Shown in pieces: positions 44,234 to 55,405 of a stretch of DNA of 64,000 nucleotides. Source of the stretch: Halictus rubicundus (taxonomy: Eukaryota; Arthropoda; Insecta; Hymenoptera; Halictidae). The notes beneath the pieces are model-generated. The model saw only the letters and a list, made by a program, of their open reading frames with translations, ran no database searches and was not told the origin of the DNA. Position numbers and translations under genes: made by a program. The stretch's first letter is position 1; every line of letters starts with the position of its first letter. The stretch covers positions 310,001 to 374,000 of the forward strand of contig NW_027488566.1 of the NCBI RefSeq assembly GCF_050948215.1, read 5' to 3'.

Positions 44234-44464
44234 TTTAGGGAATGTGTCAGGAGTTAAATAACAGATGGCCTATCGAGGAAAATGGTCTTTATTGGATCGT
44301 GGCTTAGACGAGACTGTCCTCCCGTCCTAAAAGTCGTTCGGTCCCAGCATCTCGCATCGTCGCGCCTTAACCTAAACAGTGCGTGCGCCTTCTTGTAAAC
44401 ACTTACAATTAGCCGTAACCTGATACAAACCGCGGTACGGCCAGCGGCGCGGTGCACTCTTACA
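44234..44464 (-). repeat. Gypsy 5' LTR, 231 bp
   Basis: Same length as the 3' LTR with about three substitutions. On the minus strand the LTR is followed by attcagaagtggga, the likely primer-binding region; the tRNA was not identified. Confidence 0.8.
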
Positions 44465-44468
44465 ATGT

Positions 44469-44700
44469 ATTCATTTTAAAAATGAAACTGTGATTAAGTT
44501 ACAATTTTTATTTGGTAATAATTTTTTATAAATTGGTAATAATTTTATTATTCGCCTCTAACTTGACATAGAGAGAATACGAAGAAGAGTATTTTAATTT
44601 TATTTTATTATTCGCCTCTAACTTGACATAGAGAGAACACGAAGAAGACAATTTTAATTCCATTTTATTATTACTCAATTGCAATTTTTAGGTAATGAGA
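44469..44700. repeat. Tandem repeat, about 75-bp unit, right of Gypsy
   Basis: attttattttattattcgcctctaacttgacatagagagaa recurs two or three times with gaagaagagtattttaatt between. It continues the array at 38930-39492. Confidence 0.75.
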
Positions 44701-44937
44701 AACGTGTGAAGGTTAGAAATTGGAATAACTGTAATAGGCAGAAGCCCCCTACAGCTAGATACTAATCAAACCGTTTCGTTCATTCATTCATTCACGATTT
44801 TTGCATACACTGCTGTCATGCTTTCAGTCAGTATGTTCATATTGCTTGTCAAATGTTCTCACAGTATTATATTTTTCGTCAATCTGGATTTCTTGTTAAG
44901 AGTACTCCTTTGTATCGTCATATTTGATATACGTGTG
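44701..44937. other. Left flank of copy B of the duplication
   Basis: Unique sequence without a counterpart left of copy A. It shows that the duplication border in copy A lies at or inside the Copia element. Confidence 0.5.
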
Positions 44938-44942
44938 AATAT

Positions 44943-45211
44943 TGTTAGGAAATATTCGGTTAATAACAGAGCGCGGTTCGCTCGGTGCGTGGTTAAATAA
45001 GTTTTAGTTTATTACAAATACATACAAAACGCGTATCGCCATGCGTGCGGCACAGAACGTGGTTCGCGGTACAATGCAACGATCGCGACGACGCTGCGAC
45101 AAGCGAAGATCCGCGTGTAACAAAAGACTGCCGAAATAAATGAATTACGAAGGGTGCGTTTCTATAAACGCACATGCGTGTTGACTCGCGGATTAGCGCC
45201 AAAGTTTAACA
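44943..45211. mobile_element. Copia solo LTR, 269 bp, TSD aatat (copy B)
   Basis: tgttaggaaa...gtttaaca is flanked by aatat at 44938-44942 and 45212-45216. It is the same insertion as 10504-12581 in copy A but has lost the internal region, by LTR-LTR recombination, and about 40 bp within the LTR. Confidence 0.85.
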
Positions 45212-45290
45212 AATATAATAAATATTATTTTTCGTATATTCAATGAATAACAAATTTTACAATTTGCCAAACTTTTGAATCTTGTTGTAG

Positions 45291-45376
45291 AAGATCCAGC
45301 ACTTTGCCCGCCTGGCACATCCTCACCCTCAGGAGACGGCATCCAAAATACAGAGCGTGAAGAATATGTTGAAGAG
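45291..45376 (+). CDS. Exon-like segment 1 (copy B), unrecognised
   Basis: Nearly identical to 12661-12746 with the same splice signals. Same product, same uncertainty. Confidence 0.3.
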
Positions 45377-45584
45377 GTATGTCAAAAGTTAAATATTATT
45401 TCATTCAACATTGATCCCGTATGATCACTTGTAAAAGTATGGTTTATTTATTTATTTATTTTTTTTTTTCGTAGGAAACTATCGTACTGGCTTGTAGGAA
45501 GAAAAAAAAGCCACGTCGCCTGCCGCCGTAGTGACGGCCACAAAAGAAAAAAAAACAAGGTATGGTCTTGTTTCACGCTATTCT

Positions 45585-46150
45585 CATCTTGAAATTGATT
45601 CATATAAACTGTTGTTGGCTTCTTTGAACCTTCTGCTACGAAATACAATTTTCAAAAGGACGTCAAAATACGTAAAAGATTGTCAAGAAAAATTTAAATG
45701 ACAGTTGTTATGCGAGATTCCATGTTCGTTGCAAGTTGCGGCGTGTCTGTTATTATATATTAACGTTGCATATACAATTATTTGTCCTTTTTCCTAAATA
45801 TTTTCATAAGTGATACCAGAATTTATTAATTATAAACAATGACTCTGTATAAAATTCCGTTTGTGGTAATCTGACTTATCGTTATATTACAAAAGCATAC
45901 AGGAGTTCAGATTTAGTTGATCTTTTACTAATATAACTATCAGTTTTGAAACAATTTTTGATCGATAATAATAATCGATAATAACAGACATCCAGCAACT
46001 TGTAGCAAATATGGAACCTCGCATAACAACTGTAATTAAAAACTGTATTAAATGTTCACAATCTTTTCAATACTTTTTCCTCCTTTTGAAAATTGTATTT
46101 GATAGCAGAAAGTTCAAATATAAATATATTATACAACGTTAAATTCATTT
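45585..46150. repeat. Palindromic (foldback-like) element, copy B
   Basis: Arms at about 45585-45770 and 45961-46130. This copy lacks the two solo LTRs found in copy A and so preserves the empty sites. Confidence 0.65.
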
Positions 46151-46599
46151 TTATTTCTATCGTCAGTTTATTCCAATCCTATTTTTCTGTATTCGATTTC
46201 CATTAAATGTATATATCTGTTCCGTTCCGCAACGGAATTTCCAGAGTTCTTTTTCCTGGCATTCTACGAAACGGGTCATTAGGTTCTTTTCAATTGAAAG
46301 TAGTATACAATTTCAATATACTCTTTTTGATGCAAGACAATGTCCATTGCGCCCGTTTGAACTAGGTCATCTTAAGTAGGAGATTAAGGGCCAGTTTTCC
46401 TACGTAGCCTTGAGTCGCCACGCTCCAAACAGGAACTAGGAGAAGCTTCCTAGCGATCTTCACGCTACAAACGGCCGCTAGGAGAAGCTCAAATGACAGT
46501 GTGTGTGCCGTGTGCGTGCCGTGTGCGTGTGCCATGGTATGCCCCACACAACGCTAGATCCGCAAGAACGAAAAAGATTGCAAGGGTTCGGGAGGCGGC

Positions 46600-47350
46600 A
46601 AATCATTGTTCGATAATGCAAAGATGGGGCTTTCCAGGGGTGAAAAGCGTTAGATAAAAGATAAATCTAGAGCGCTCGCGAACGAACAGGTCCTACTTTT
46701 GCGTTTTCTAGGCGTAATTTGCAATATGCGGCAGAATGTAGATATAAGGACACATTTTCTTAAATAACCGGGTTCTTATAGAGAATGTTGACGGCGAGCG
46801 CTCTAGCGGTGACATATACAATGTCAATGCAACGCCTATTATATTGTATAATTACGTATTAAACAAAGGATTTGCCGCCCCCGAAAAACCATCCCACAGC
46901 TATTATTTTGCTCAAATATAGTTCCGGCATTTTTCGCTACGAGCGCTGTATTCTCTTTCCGATCATTGTCGTCGTCAGCAGTCACTATGCTCGAATGAGA
47001 GTCGTGCGGCACACTCACACACCGCCAGGTCGACGTGTACGTGTACCGATGAGAATAGCAAGTGTCCGGGATGCCGCGAATCATTCCTCGATAATGCAAA
47101 GATGGGGCTTATCAGTAGTCAAAAGCGCTAGATAAAAGATAAATCTAGAGCGCTCGCCATCAAACAGGTCCGACTCTTGCATTTTCGAGCAACATTTTGC
47201 ATTACTCGGTCGCATGATGCCTGCCGTAGCTTCGTTCAAACAGCTGTGCCTCGGCACACTCACACACCGCTAGGTCGGCGTGTACGTGTACCTACGAGAA
47301 TAGCTAGGGTCCAGGATGCCGCGAATCATTCCTCGATCATGCAAAATGGC
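46600..47350. repeat. Tandem duplications in the left arm
   Basis: ataatgcaaagatggggctt plus gataaaagataaatctagag occurs at 46614-46676 and 47092-47150. gcacactcacacaccgc plus gtgtacgtgtacc occurs at 47010 and 47253. The right arm has matching inverted blocks at 55420-55780. Confidence 0.7.
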
Positions 47351-47850
47351 AGAGTTGGGCAAAATATTTATCTAAATAAAAATTTCGAATAACTAGTAAA
47401 AGATAAAAAAAATTTTTATTCCTTATTCGAAGGTTCAAGTAAAGAAAGTATCTTTATTTGATGTGTATCGAATAATTTTATTCGACGAAAAAAGATAATT
47501 TTTTTTATTCGAAGCGGATTTATTCAAACTTCGAATAATTTTTTCATCTTTTATCTGTATTTTCTATTCGAAGGCTTCTAATAAATCTTCAAATTACTTT
47601 TACCGAGCGCCGAGCTTCAATGACCCAGCGAGGACAGACGACATACAATGTAAGCGGATGGAGAATCGCGCACATATGAAAGTTTAAACTTTTAGATTTT
47701 TCAATATATCCTCATGAAATTGTGACGAGCGAATGGAGGGGATGTTCCTGATGAAAATAAGGTCAAATTCGAGTGTAATCGAACAAGTTTCACTGATACG
47801 TAATGTTACAATAAAAATTACAATCTAATTAAAGACAGTCCAAATGATGT
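47350..47850 (+). repeat. hAT-like terminal module, left arm copy
   Basis: cagagttgggcaaaatattt starts it, as at 14288. Its inverted partner is 54905-55405. Confidence 0.5.
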
Positions 47851-48059
47851 CGTGTTTGCACTCATTTTGATCGGAACAAGCTCTACAACTCATTCGTATA
47901 AACAATATTGTTCTGATTAAAAATTTAAAGCATAAATTGCCAATAATGCTCGATTCTCCATCTGCTTACATTGTAGGCTGTTTGGCAGTCGCTGGGTCTT
48001 CGACGTTCGGCGCTCGTCGGTCCTCCGGTCCGACCGGTTTAGGGTCTCTTTATACTTGC

Positions 48060-49008
48060 CGGAGGCGGCGTTAGTATGAATACTACCGCGTTTTCCTGCT
48101 TCATTTTAGCCGGGACCGTCGCTGGCAACCTGAGAAGGCGCTCGAGATGCTCGCAACAAAAGCTAAGACCCGCACACAGCGGGGGTTCGCTACCTAACTC
48201 CCGAACAGTTTACTCCCCTCTACACCCCGGGGATGCCTATGCATCCGCTGAGAGCTGGGCAAGCCGTTGGGCATCCGTTTTCGGCCGCCCGACACGGGTC
48301 GCCGGCACCGGCGGCCGCCAACTGGCAGAGGCCGCGTGGCATCGGCCGCCGGTGCCACCACAGCATCCGCCTCACAATCCATGTTCGAAGTAGAGAAAAG
48401 AATATTGTTCATCTGAGTTGTAATGTTAAGAAGTAATGGTTCAAACTATAATCTAATTTAACGATGGAACGATGAAAATCAGCTTCACAAATCAATTTTA
48501 GCATAGTTAAATTATATCTTATATCTTATAAGTGATTATATAAGTCAAAACTCCGGAGAACAAGTTTAAAATGATTAGAATTCATTGGTTTGCAAGGTGT
48601 GTTCGAAAGCTGGTGGAAATAGTGGAAAATTGGAAAAGTGGAAATATACGTATAACATTTGGTTCGCAAGCATCTACGGTTGTAAATCTTAGTACGCTAA
48701 CGGTGTACAAGGTTCCGCATGTGCTGCATTCGGCTGGCTTAAAAATTACGAAAGTGCTGGGTACAATCGGAAGGATTTTTGATTTATGACGTCCATGGTC
48801 GGTAGGTCGTCGACAGGGATTTTCATACCTGGCCTTGGTCGCGTGCTTGTCGCGTCGTACGTAAGGTCTTACGACGCAACCCAAAAAAACCATTTTAATG
48901 TCGCCATTCTTTCAGTGCCACCATTTTTGGGGAGTCTATCGTTAGATCTGCCTATGCTCATCTCCGCCGCGCCCGCAGACCCAGTAGCTTGGCTTCGACG
49001 TCACACGC
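48060..49008. other. Unassigned centre of the composite element, left of hAT
   Basis: A GC-rich patch at 48100-48380 shares the gtttactcccctctacaccc block with 25395 and 26850 in inverted orientation. From 48536 there is AT-rich text without recognised coding. Small open frames on both strands are not supported. Confidence 0.4.
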
Positions 49009-49016
49009 TACATAGT

Positions 49017-51704
49017 TAGGGATTGCAATGCCGGTATACCGGTATACCGAATACCGGTATTTCGTGCTATTTTGCAATTTCGTGAAACCGGTATTTGCTA
49101 AGCTAAAATACCGGTATTTTCGGTATTAGCTATAAATAATAAATATTTTTTTGGGGCATTTGCTCTTATTTGAAATACGTTCGCCGCTCATGATGTGTGT
49201 ATCTGTGCTTGCCGATCAAAGCACATTGCCGCGGTGACTGCTGAAGCCACTGCGCTCTTTTCGGTGTGGTACCGATGCCGCTGCGCTCTTTTCGGCGTGG
49301 TATCGATGCCGCTGTATTCTTTGCAACATTGTGGCGATGAACGACAACGTTTGAGGCATTTTTCTGCCTGTAAAGGCGCGTATCTCGATGAACACAGTTC
49401 AGTTGTCGCTCGACTGCGAACGAATTGTCTCTTCCGTTTGTCCTAGTGAAATTGTGCGCAGTGTTTTAAATATTTATATTATACATTTAGATATTTTTTA
49501 AATTGGTGAGTTTCTTTTTCATAGGTAAGGACACATTATATATTATGCTTCATTGTTCAAAATATTTACACGTGTAACGTATGTATATGTTTTTAGTTTT
49601 ATTTATCCGTAATGAATAATACGAATGACTTCAAAGAACATAGAAAATCTGCCGATAATACTTCGGCTTGGTTTTACTATTTATATGATGAAAAAAGTGT
49701 GCTGGCGAGATGCAAAACATGTTCGAGGATAATTAAAGTTTTTGGAGGAAGTACAAGCGGACTACATACACATTTAAAAACACTACATAATATTAATTTA
49801 TTGAAAAGAAAAGAATCCGAGACAAATTCTAACTCACCTAAAAATGATATTACGAAACCAAAGACATCGCAAATTACAGATTTTTTCAATAGAAAAACCG
49901 ACTGTTTCGATGAAGTTCTGTCTAGAATGACAGCATTAGATGGTTTGCCGTTCAGAGTGTTTTGTACTTCAATTGAATTGAGAAAGTCACTGATTGCAAG
50001 AGGTTTCAAAAATATTCCAAGATCTATTAATACTATAAGAAGAACTGTTATAAACTATAGTAACAGTGTTCGCAATTCTCTGAAAAAAGAATTAACAGAA
50101 TTAAAATTAAATGGTACAAAATTTAGTCTCACATTTGATGAATGGACAAGTGTACGAAATAGACGTTATTTAAATATAAATATTCATTCAGAAAAGAAAA
50201 TTTGGAATATAGGACTCACACATGTCTCAGGAAGTATGCCAGCTACAAAATGTGTAGAAGTAGTCAACTGCAAATTGGAGGAACATGGATTATCTCTAAA
50301 AGAAGATATTGTCTGCATAACTACTGATGGAGCAACGGTGATGAAAAAAGTTGGGAAGTTGATTGATGCAAATCAGCAATTGTGCTATGCTCATGGAATT
50401 CAACTTGGAGTAATCAGTGTGCTATATCAACAAAATCAAGAGCAGAAGAAGCAAAATACTCTGGATTTAGAAACTTCTGATTCTGATTTCGAAGAGAGTG
50501 ACAATGAAGAAAATAGTACTACAATTGTTGAAAGTACCTCATTTGAATATGACGAAGATAATAGTAACGAGGACGAAATATTAACCTACCAAGAATTGCT
50601 TCCCATAATTAAGAAAATTCGAAAAGTTGTTAAAATATTTAAACGTTCCCCTACTAAAAGTGCTGTTTTACAAAAATATGTACTTACTGAAATAAAAAAA
50701 GAACTTATGCTAATATTAGATTCTAAAACACGCTGGAACAGTTTGTTATTGATGATGGAACGATTTTTGAAATTAAAAAATCCAATTCAGAAAGCATTAA
50801 TTGACTTAAATTTACAAATTAATTTTCCCGATAATGAATTCGATTTAATATCAAAAACTGTATCAGCTCTGCATCCAATAAAACTGACTGTGGAAGCATT
50901 ATGTCGGAAGGATTCCAACTTATTAACAGCGAATGCAGCAATAAATTTTATGTTGCAATCACTTAAAGATCAGGACACGCCACTGTCTGAGGAATTATAC
51001 AGTGCATTGAAAATTCGTATACAGGAAAGGCATAGTGACCTAGAAAATATTTTAAGGTATTTACATAATTATAACGACTTTAAAAAAGAAAACGGAAAGG
51101 AAGAAAAGAAACTAACAAGGTCAAATTTAATTAAGTTCGTCGTCAATTTCCACAAAAACATTTATGAAAACCAAACACAAACCTATCCAGAAGAATTCGT
51201 TGAAGATGATGTTGATGTTGATATCGAAAAAGAATTATCTCTCGAGAAGAAATTACAATTAGCTATAGATAAAAAAATTGCTACGAACAATAATACAAAA
51301 ATAATACAAAAAATAGATTTATCCAAAACCATCAGACGAGAGACCGAGTTGTTAGAGGATGAAGGACATCGAGGCAAATATTTAGAGCAAGTATATCGCT
51401 CATTATTAACAGTACCACCAACCAGCGTGGATGCGGAAGGAGCATTTTCAACTGCAGGTAATTTGTGCAGAAAAATACGTTCAAGGCTTAATGACAGTTC
51501 AATAGATGCATTATGTTTTTTACAATCACATTTCAAAAATATCGAATCAATAAATTAGTTATTTTTTTTTTCCTATTAAACAACTGAGTTTTTGTACCTT
51601 CATGAAAATTCCTAGTACCGGTATTAATACCGGTATACCGGTACAACGTTTAAAAAAATACCGAATACCGGTATTGCATTTTTGGTCCGGTATTGCAATC
51701 CCTA
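49017..51704 (+). mobile_element. Autonomous hAT DNA transposon, apparently intact, TSD tacatagt
   Basis: Ends tagggattgcaat and attgcaatcccta are inverted repeats. The 8-bp duplication tacatagt is perfect at 49009-49016 and 51705-51712. Subterminal regions on both sides carry clustered accggtat/ataccggt palindromes that may be transposase-binding sites. One uninterrupted transposase gene lies inside. Confidence 0.92.
49612..51558 (+). CDS. hAT transposase, BED zinc finger, 648 aa
   Basis: The N-terminal BED finger has WFYYL, C34 and C37 (ARCKTC) and H54/H59 (LHTHLKTLH). The RNase H-like fold follows: first acidic residue in LTFDEWTSVRN, second in ITTDGATVMKKVGKL, CYAHGIQLGV, the conserved tryptophan in KTRWNSLLLMMERF, and the C-terminal dimerisation region LLTVPPTSVDAEGAFSTAGN with the final glutamate. 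An acidic insert lies at residues about 285-325. The length fits hAT transposases. The start at 49612 precedes the BED finger by a short leader. No stop or frameshift is present, so the protein may be active. Confidence 0.93.
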   Translation: MNNTNDFKEHRKSADNTSAWFYYLYDEKSVLARCKTCSRIIKVFGGSTSGLHTHLKTLHNINLLKRKESETNSNSPKNDITKPKTSQITDFFNRKTDCFDEVLSRMTALDGLPFRVFCTSIELRKSLIARGFKNIPRSINTIRRTVINYSNSVRNSLKKELTELKLNGTKFSLTFDEWTSVRNRRYLNINIHSEKKIWNIGLTHVSGSMPATKCVEVVNCKLEEHGLSLKEDIVCITTDGATVMKKVGKLIDANQQLCYAHGIQLGVISVLYQQNQEQKKQNTLDLETSDSDFEESDNEENSTTIVESTSFEYDEDNSNEDEILTYQELLPIIKKIRKVVKIFKRSPTKSAVLQKYVLTEIKKELMLILDSKTRWNSLLLMMERFLKLKNPIQKALIDLNLQINFPDNEFDLISKTVSALHPIKLTVEALCRKDSNLLTANAAINFMLQSLKDQDTPLSEELYSALKIRIQERHSDLENILRYLHNYNDFKKENGKEEKKLTRSNLIKFVVNFHKNIYENQTQTYPEEFVEDDVDVDIEKELSLEKKLQLAIDKKIATNNNTKIIQKIDLSKTIRRETELLEDEGHRGKYLEQVYRSLLTVPPTSVDAEGAFSTAGNLCRKIRSRLNDSSIDALCFLQSHFKNIESIN

Positions 51705-51712
51705 TACATAGT

Positions 51713-52562
51713 ATATGTGACCGCTGTAGCCAATATCTCGACTATAGCCGAAAGTACGTGTGAAACGAGGCCTGTCCCTTGCACTCTGGCCGCGCATTCG
51801 TACCTATGCTCTGACCAACGAGACCGAGGCAATGAAGCACCCAGCGTGCGTCCTTTGCTAATTGTCTTGCAAGGGTAACTTCAACTCTGTCGCACTCGAG
51901 CGCTTATGTTTACGTCTACTGTCTCGTCTCATTGGACAAGATATAGATACGCCATCGCATTCCTGCCCGGGAACCTTGCATCTAATCATCTTTAAGTCAT
52001 TATGGACAAGAATTCAGAAGTTTTCCATGTACATTTTTTCGTGTCGTAAGACAAAACGATGCAATTTATGTGGAATTAATTCTTCTTATTCTACAAATTA
52101 TCATGTGATTGAGTCCTGAGGATTTCTTCCACTTTCACTTGGACCACAACATATTTCAATGTCATCAAAATTCGAGACATAGTCCCCCAAAAATGATCGA
52201 ATTCACAAGGCATGATCCCCTTCCTAACGTGGATACTTCCTTAAAAAAAAACAACTATTCTCGTTTTTACAATATATGTACAATTTAGGTTAATATATAA
52301 GGATGTGTGATGCTGTTTCACGAAGAGGCAGGTACGGTTCCTATTTCCATAATGTTGTAGAGGAGGGATACCGATAGTTTACCTAAGGAGCTGTAGAGCC
52401 CCGAGAAACCTTTTTTTTTTGTGCCACGCACAGCAGGGAACTGTCAACGCGGTCTCGAAAGGCCATCTGGTAATGATCAGCCGCTTGCTCGGCCGACGGG
52501 CAACGGCGGCCGGTGGGATCGCTCTAACGCCGGGACGGCGGCGCCCGTTTTACGACAGATAA
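51713..52562. other. Unassigned centre of the composite element, right of hAT
   Basis: 51713-52130 is not recognised. 52140-52470 matches 25600-25790 in inverse orientation, and 52480-52560 is GC-rich ggccgacgggcaacggcgg-type sequence. Confidence 0.4.
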
Positions 52563-52943
52563 CACTGTCCAACACCAAAAAAATTTTCCAATACCTGTTG
52601 GGTGATTCTTATACACTTTGTCATCCTAAAACCGAATCTGAAAGTAGAATTGCTCCATCACGCAACGTTTTCGAAAAATTTTGGTTTTTGTAAAAATGCC
52701 CGATTTTGATACGAAACGACGTGTTACGCAAAAACTAAATACACGAGAACGTTCAAATTTGAGTCAAGAGATAGAGGGGACTCTCCTCTACATATTCATA
52801 TAGTCAATTGTATTTTTATGTACTTCCTAATAGTTGTAAATGGTTGTTAAAGTTTGAAAATGTGCCGACGCGGGTACTTTGTACGCTCTATTTTTGTATT
52901 TATGTGAAAAATCCTTTATCTAGCAGGAATTTACTATACAGGA

Positions 52944-53133
52944 ATGCATTCTACAGACATTTCTGGTAAAGAAACCATTCACGAAAAGTATTTGGTTCCC
53001 TTAATGTACGAGAAGGATCAGAAAATGTTAATTGACAGAGTGTGCGCGACGCGTTCGCGCCAGACGGCCATTGCAGCCTTTTCGCGACTCGCCAGGGCCG
53101 TCGCTATGCGTAGTCGACGTTGGTACCACTCAA
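52944..53133 (+). other. Exon-like insert in left arm of CACTG element
   Basis: The frame reads DISGKETIHEKYLVPLMYEK, then LIDRVCATRSRQTAIAAFSR and AMRSRRWYHSS, followed by a gtatgt donor. The mirror copy is at 53848-54036 on the minus strand. The 21690-22352 copy lacks this roughly 260-bp piece, so it was acquired. The product is not recognised. Confidence 0.45.
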
Positions 53134-53817
53134 GTATGTGTTTGCTTACTATTTACATACATTTTTTTTGTCTTTTTGGGTGCCAATCATTACAAAAGAT
53201 TATAAAAATACGAGTTATATTCACATTTCATTGTGGAAATGCTTAATAAAGAAAATTGAATACAAAAACTTACCTATTTCTGATGTAAACAAATTAAAAA
53301 TGTTTCTGCCTTGCTTGACGTTTGTTCCTGGTATCCCGATTTTCAATAATAAGTGTCCAGCAGTAATCAGCAAGCATCCGCACATAAGTCTTTTCCGTTG
53401 TAACGTTTTTCCACTGTTGAAATATCTTGATGAAAGATTAATGCTGGAATTGTATTCCTTGTTTTGATTTTAAAATAATTTCGTCGTGAATATAACAAAA
53501 ACAGTCCGGCTGATTTATACACTTCCGCGAGATTTTATCGACTTAATATAGAGCGATCTATGTCTTAATTATGTACTTCGATCAATAAAATCGATAAAAA
53601 TAGTCCCATTTACATAGTGTTTGGACTTATTTTAATCGGAAGAATCTTGAATGTCCATTGGTATTACAATTATAAAGATAAGACAACAATTACTGAAAAT
53701 AAAATTGCTGCGGTCAATTTTCTTTATTAAGCATTTCCACAATGAAATGTGAATATAACTCGTATTTTTATAATCTTTTGTAATGATTGGCACCCAAAAA
53801 GACAAAAAAGAATGTAT

Positions 53818-54036
53818 TTAATTAAGCATAGTAAGCAAAGACATACTTGAGTGGTACCAACGTCGACTACGCATAGCGACGGCCCTGGCGAGTCGCGAAA
53901 AGGCTGCAATGGCCGTCTGGCGCGAACGCGTCGCGCACACTCTGTCAATTAACATTTTCTGATCCTTCTCGTACATTAAGGGAACCAAATACTTTTCGTG
54001 AATGGTTTCTTTACCAGAAATGTCTGTAGAATGCAT
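53818..54036 (-). other. Exon-like insert in right arm of CACTG element
   Basis: Inverted copy of the left-arm insert with the same residues up to RRWYHSS. Sequence after the donor differs between arms. Confidence 0.45.
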
Positions 54037-54904
54037 TCCTGTATAGTAAATTCCTGCTAGATAAAGGATTTTTCACATAAATACAAAAATAGAGCGTACA
54101 AAGTACCCGCGTCGGCACATTTTCAAACTTTAACAACCATTTACAACTATTAGGAAGTACATAAAAATACAATTGACTATATGAATATGTAGAGGAGAGT
54201 CCCCTCTATCTCTTGACTCAAATTTGAACTTTCTCGTGTATTTAGTTTTTGCGTAACACGTCGTTTCGTATCAAAATCGGGCATTTTTACAAAAACCAAA
54301 ATTTTTCGAAAACGTTGCGTGATGGAGCAATTCTACTTTCAGATTCGGTTTTAGGATGACAAAGTGTATAAGAATCACCCAACAGGTATTGCAAAACTCG
54401 AAAAAAGTTTAATTTTGTTGGACAGTGTAATCGGTAACACGGCATTTGGACCTATAGTCCTTACGTAAAACCCTCCGGTCCCGGCAAGCATGAAGAGACC
54501 CTTATTCGTCGAGCTGGCAAAAGTTAGCCGAAGATTTATTCGAAGCCTTCGAATATATCTACAATTAAAAATATTAAACACAGTCCAATTTGTACCGCGT
54601 TTAGTGTCATTTTAATCAGAAGAATGCCACGAATTAGTTGGCGCAAGTCCCATAAAAAAATAATGAAAAATAAACAAGTTTTGCAATTGTATTGGTAGTT
54701 GTTTCACACCGATATCTCGCGACTCTACGAGCTCGGGACTTCAAAGACCAGCGACCGACCAACGGCCTACAATGTAAGCAGATGGAGAATCGAGCATTAT
54801 TGGCAATTTATGCTTTTACATTTTTAATCAGAACAATATTGTTTATACGAATGAATTGTAGAGCTTATCCCGATGAAATGAGTCCAAACACGACATCATT
54901 TGGA

Positions 54905-55405
54905 CTGTCTTTAATGAGATTGTAATTTTTATCGTAACATTACGTATCAATGAAACTTGTTCGATTACACTCGAATTTGAACTTATTTTCATCAGGAAAA
55001 TCCCCTCCATTCGCTCGTCACAATTTCATGAGGATATATTGAAAAATCTAAAAGTTTAAACTTTCATACGTGCGCGATTCTCCATCCGCTTACATTGTAT
55101 GTCGTCTGTCGTCGCTGGGTCTTTGAAGCTCGGCGCTCGGTAAAAGTAATTCGAAGATTTATTAGAAGCTTTCGAATAGAAAATAAAGATAAAAGATGAA
55201 AAAATTATTCGAAGTTTGAATAAATCCATTTCGAATAAAAAAAATTATCTTTTTTCGTCGGATAAATTCTCGACGAATAAAATTATTCGATACACATCAA
55301 ATAAAGATACTTTCTTTACTTGAACCTTCGAATAAGGAATAAAAATTTTTTTTTATCTTTTACTAGTTATTCGAAATTTTTATTTAGATAAATATTTTGC
55401 CCAAC
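54905..55405 (-). repeat. hAT-like terminal module, right arm copy
   Basis: Reverse complement of 47350-47850, ending aatattttgcccaactctgcc on the plus strand. Confidence 0.5.

Larger units (their letters stand above)
39497..44464 (-). mobile_element. Gypsy retrotransposon, nearly complete, young, TSD atgt
   Basis: Two 231-bp LTRs flank gag-protease-RT-RNase H-integrase on the minus strand. atgt lies at 39493-39496 and 44465-44468. The LTRs differ at about three positions by eye, so insertion is recent. The coding part has two in-frame stops (41875-41877 and 41548-41550) and about three frameshifts (near 41245, 40990 and 40405), so it is no longer autonomous unless these are sequencing errors. 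Confidence 0.9.
52563..54427. mobile_element. CACTG-ended palindromic element, TSD taa
   Basis: cactgtccaaca and tgttggacagtg are the ends; taa lies at 52560-52562 and 54428-54430. Arms (about 52563-53240 and 53727-54427) are inverted copies with a 490-bp centre. CACTR ends with 3-bp duplication are typical of EnSpm/CACTA elements. There is no transposase. A one-arm relative is at 21690-22352. Confidence 0.8.

Noticed and set aside
50009..51536. Minus-strand frames within the hAT transposase
   Set aside because: Shadows of the 648-codon transposase frame.
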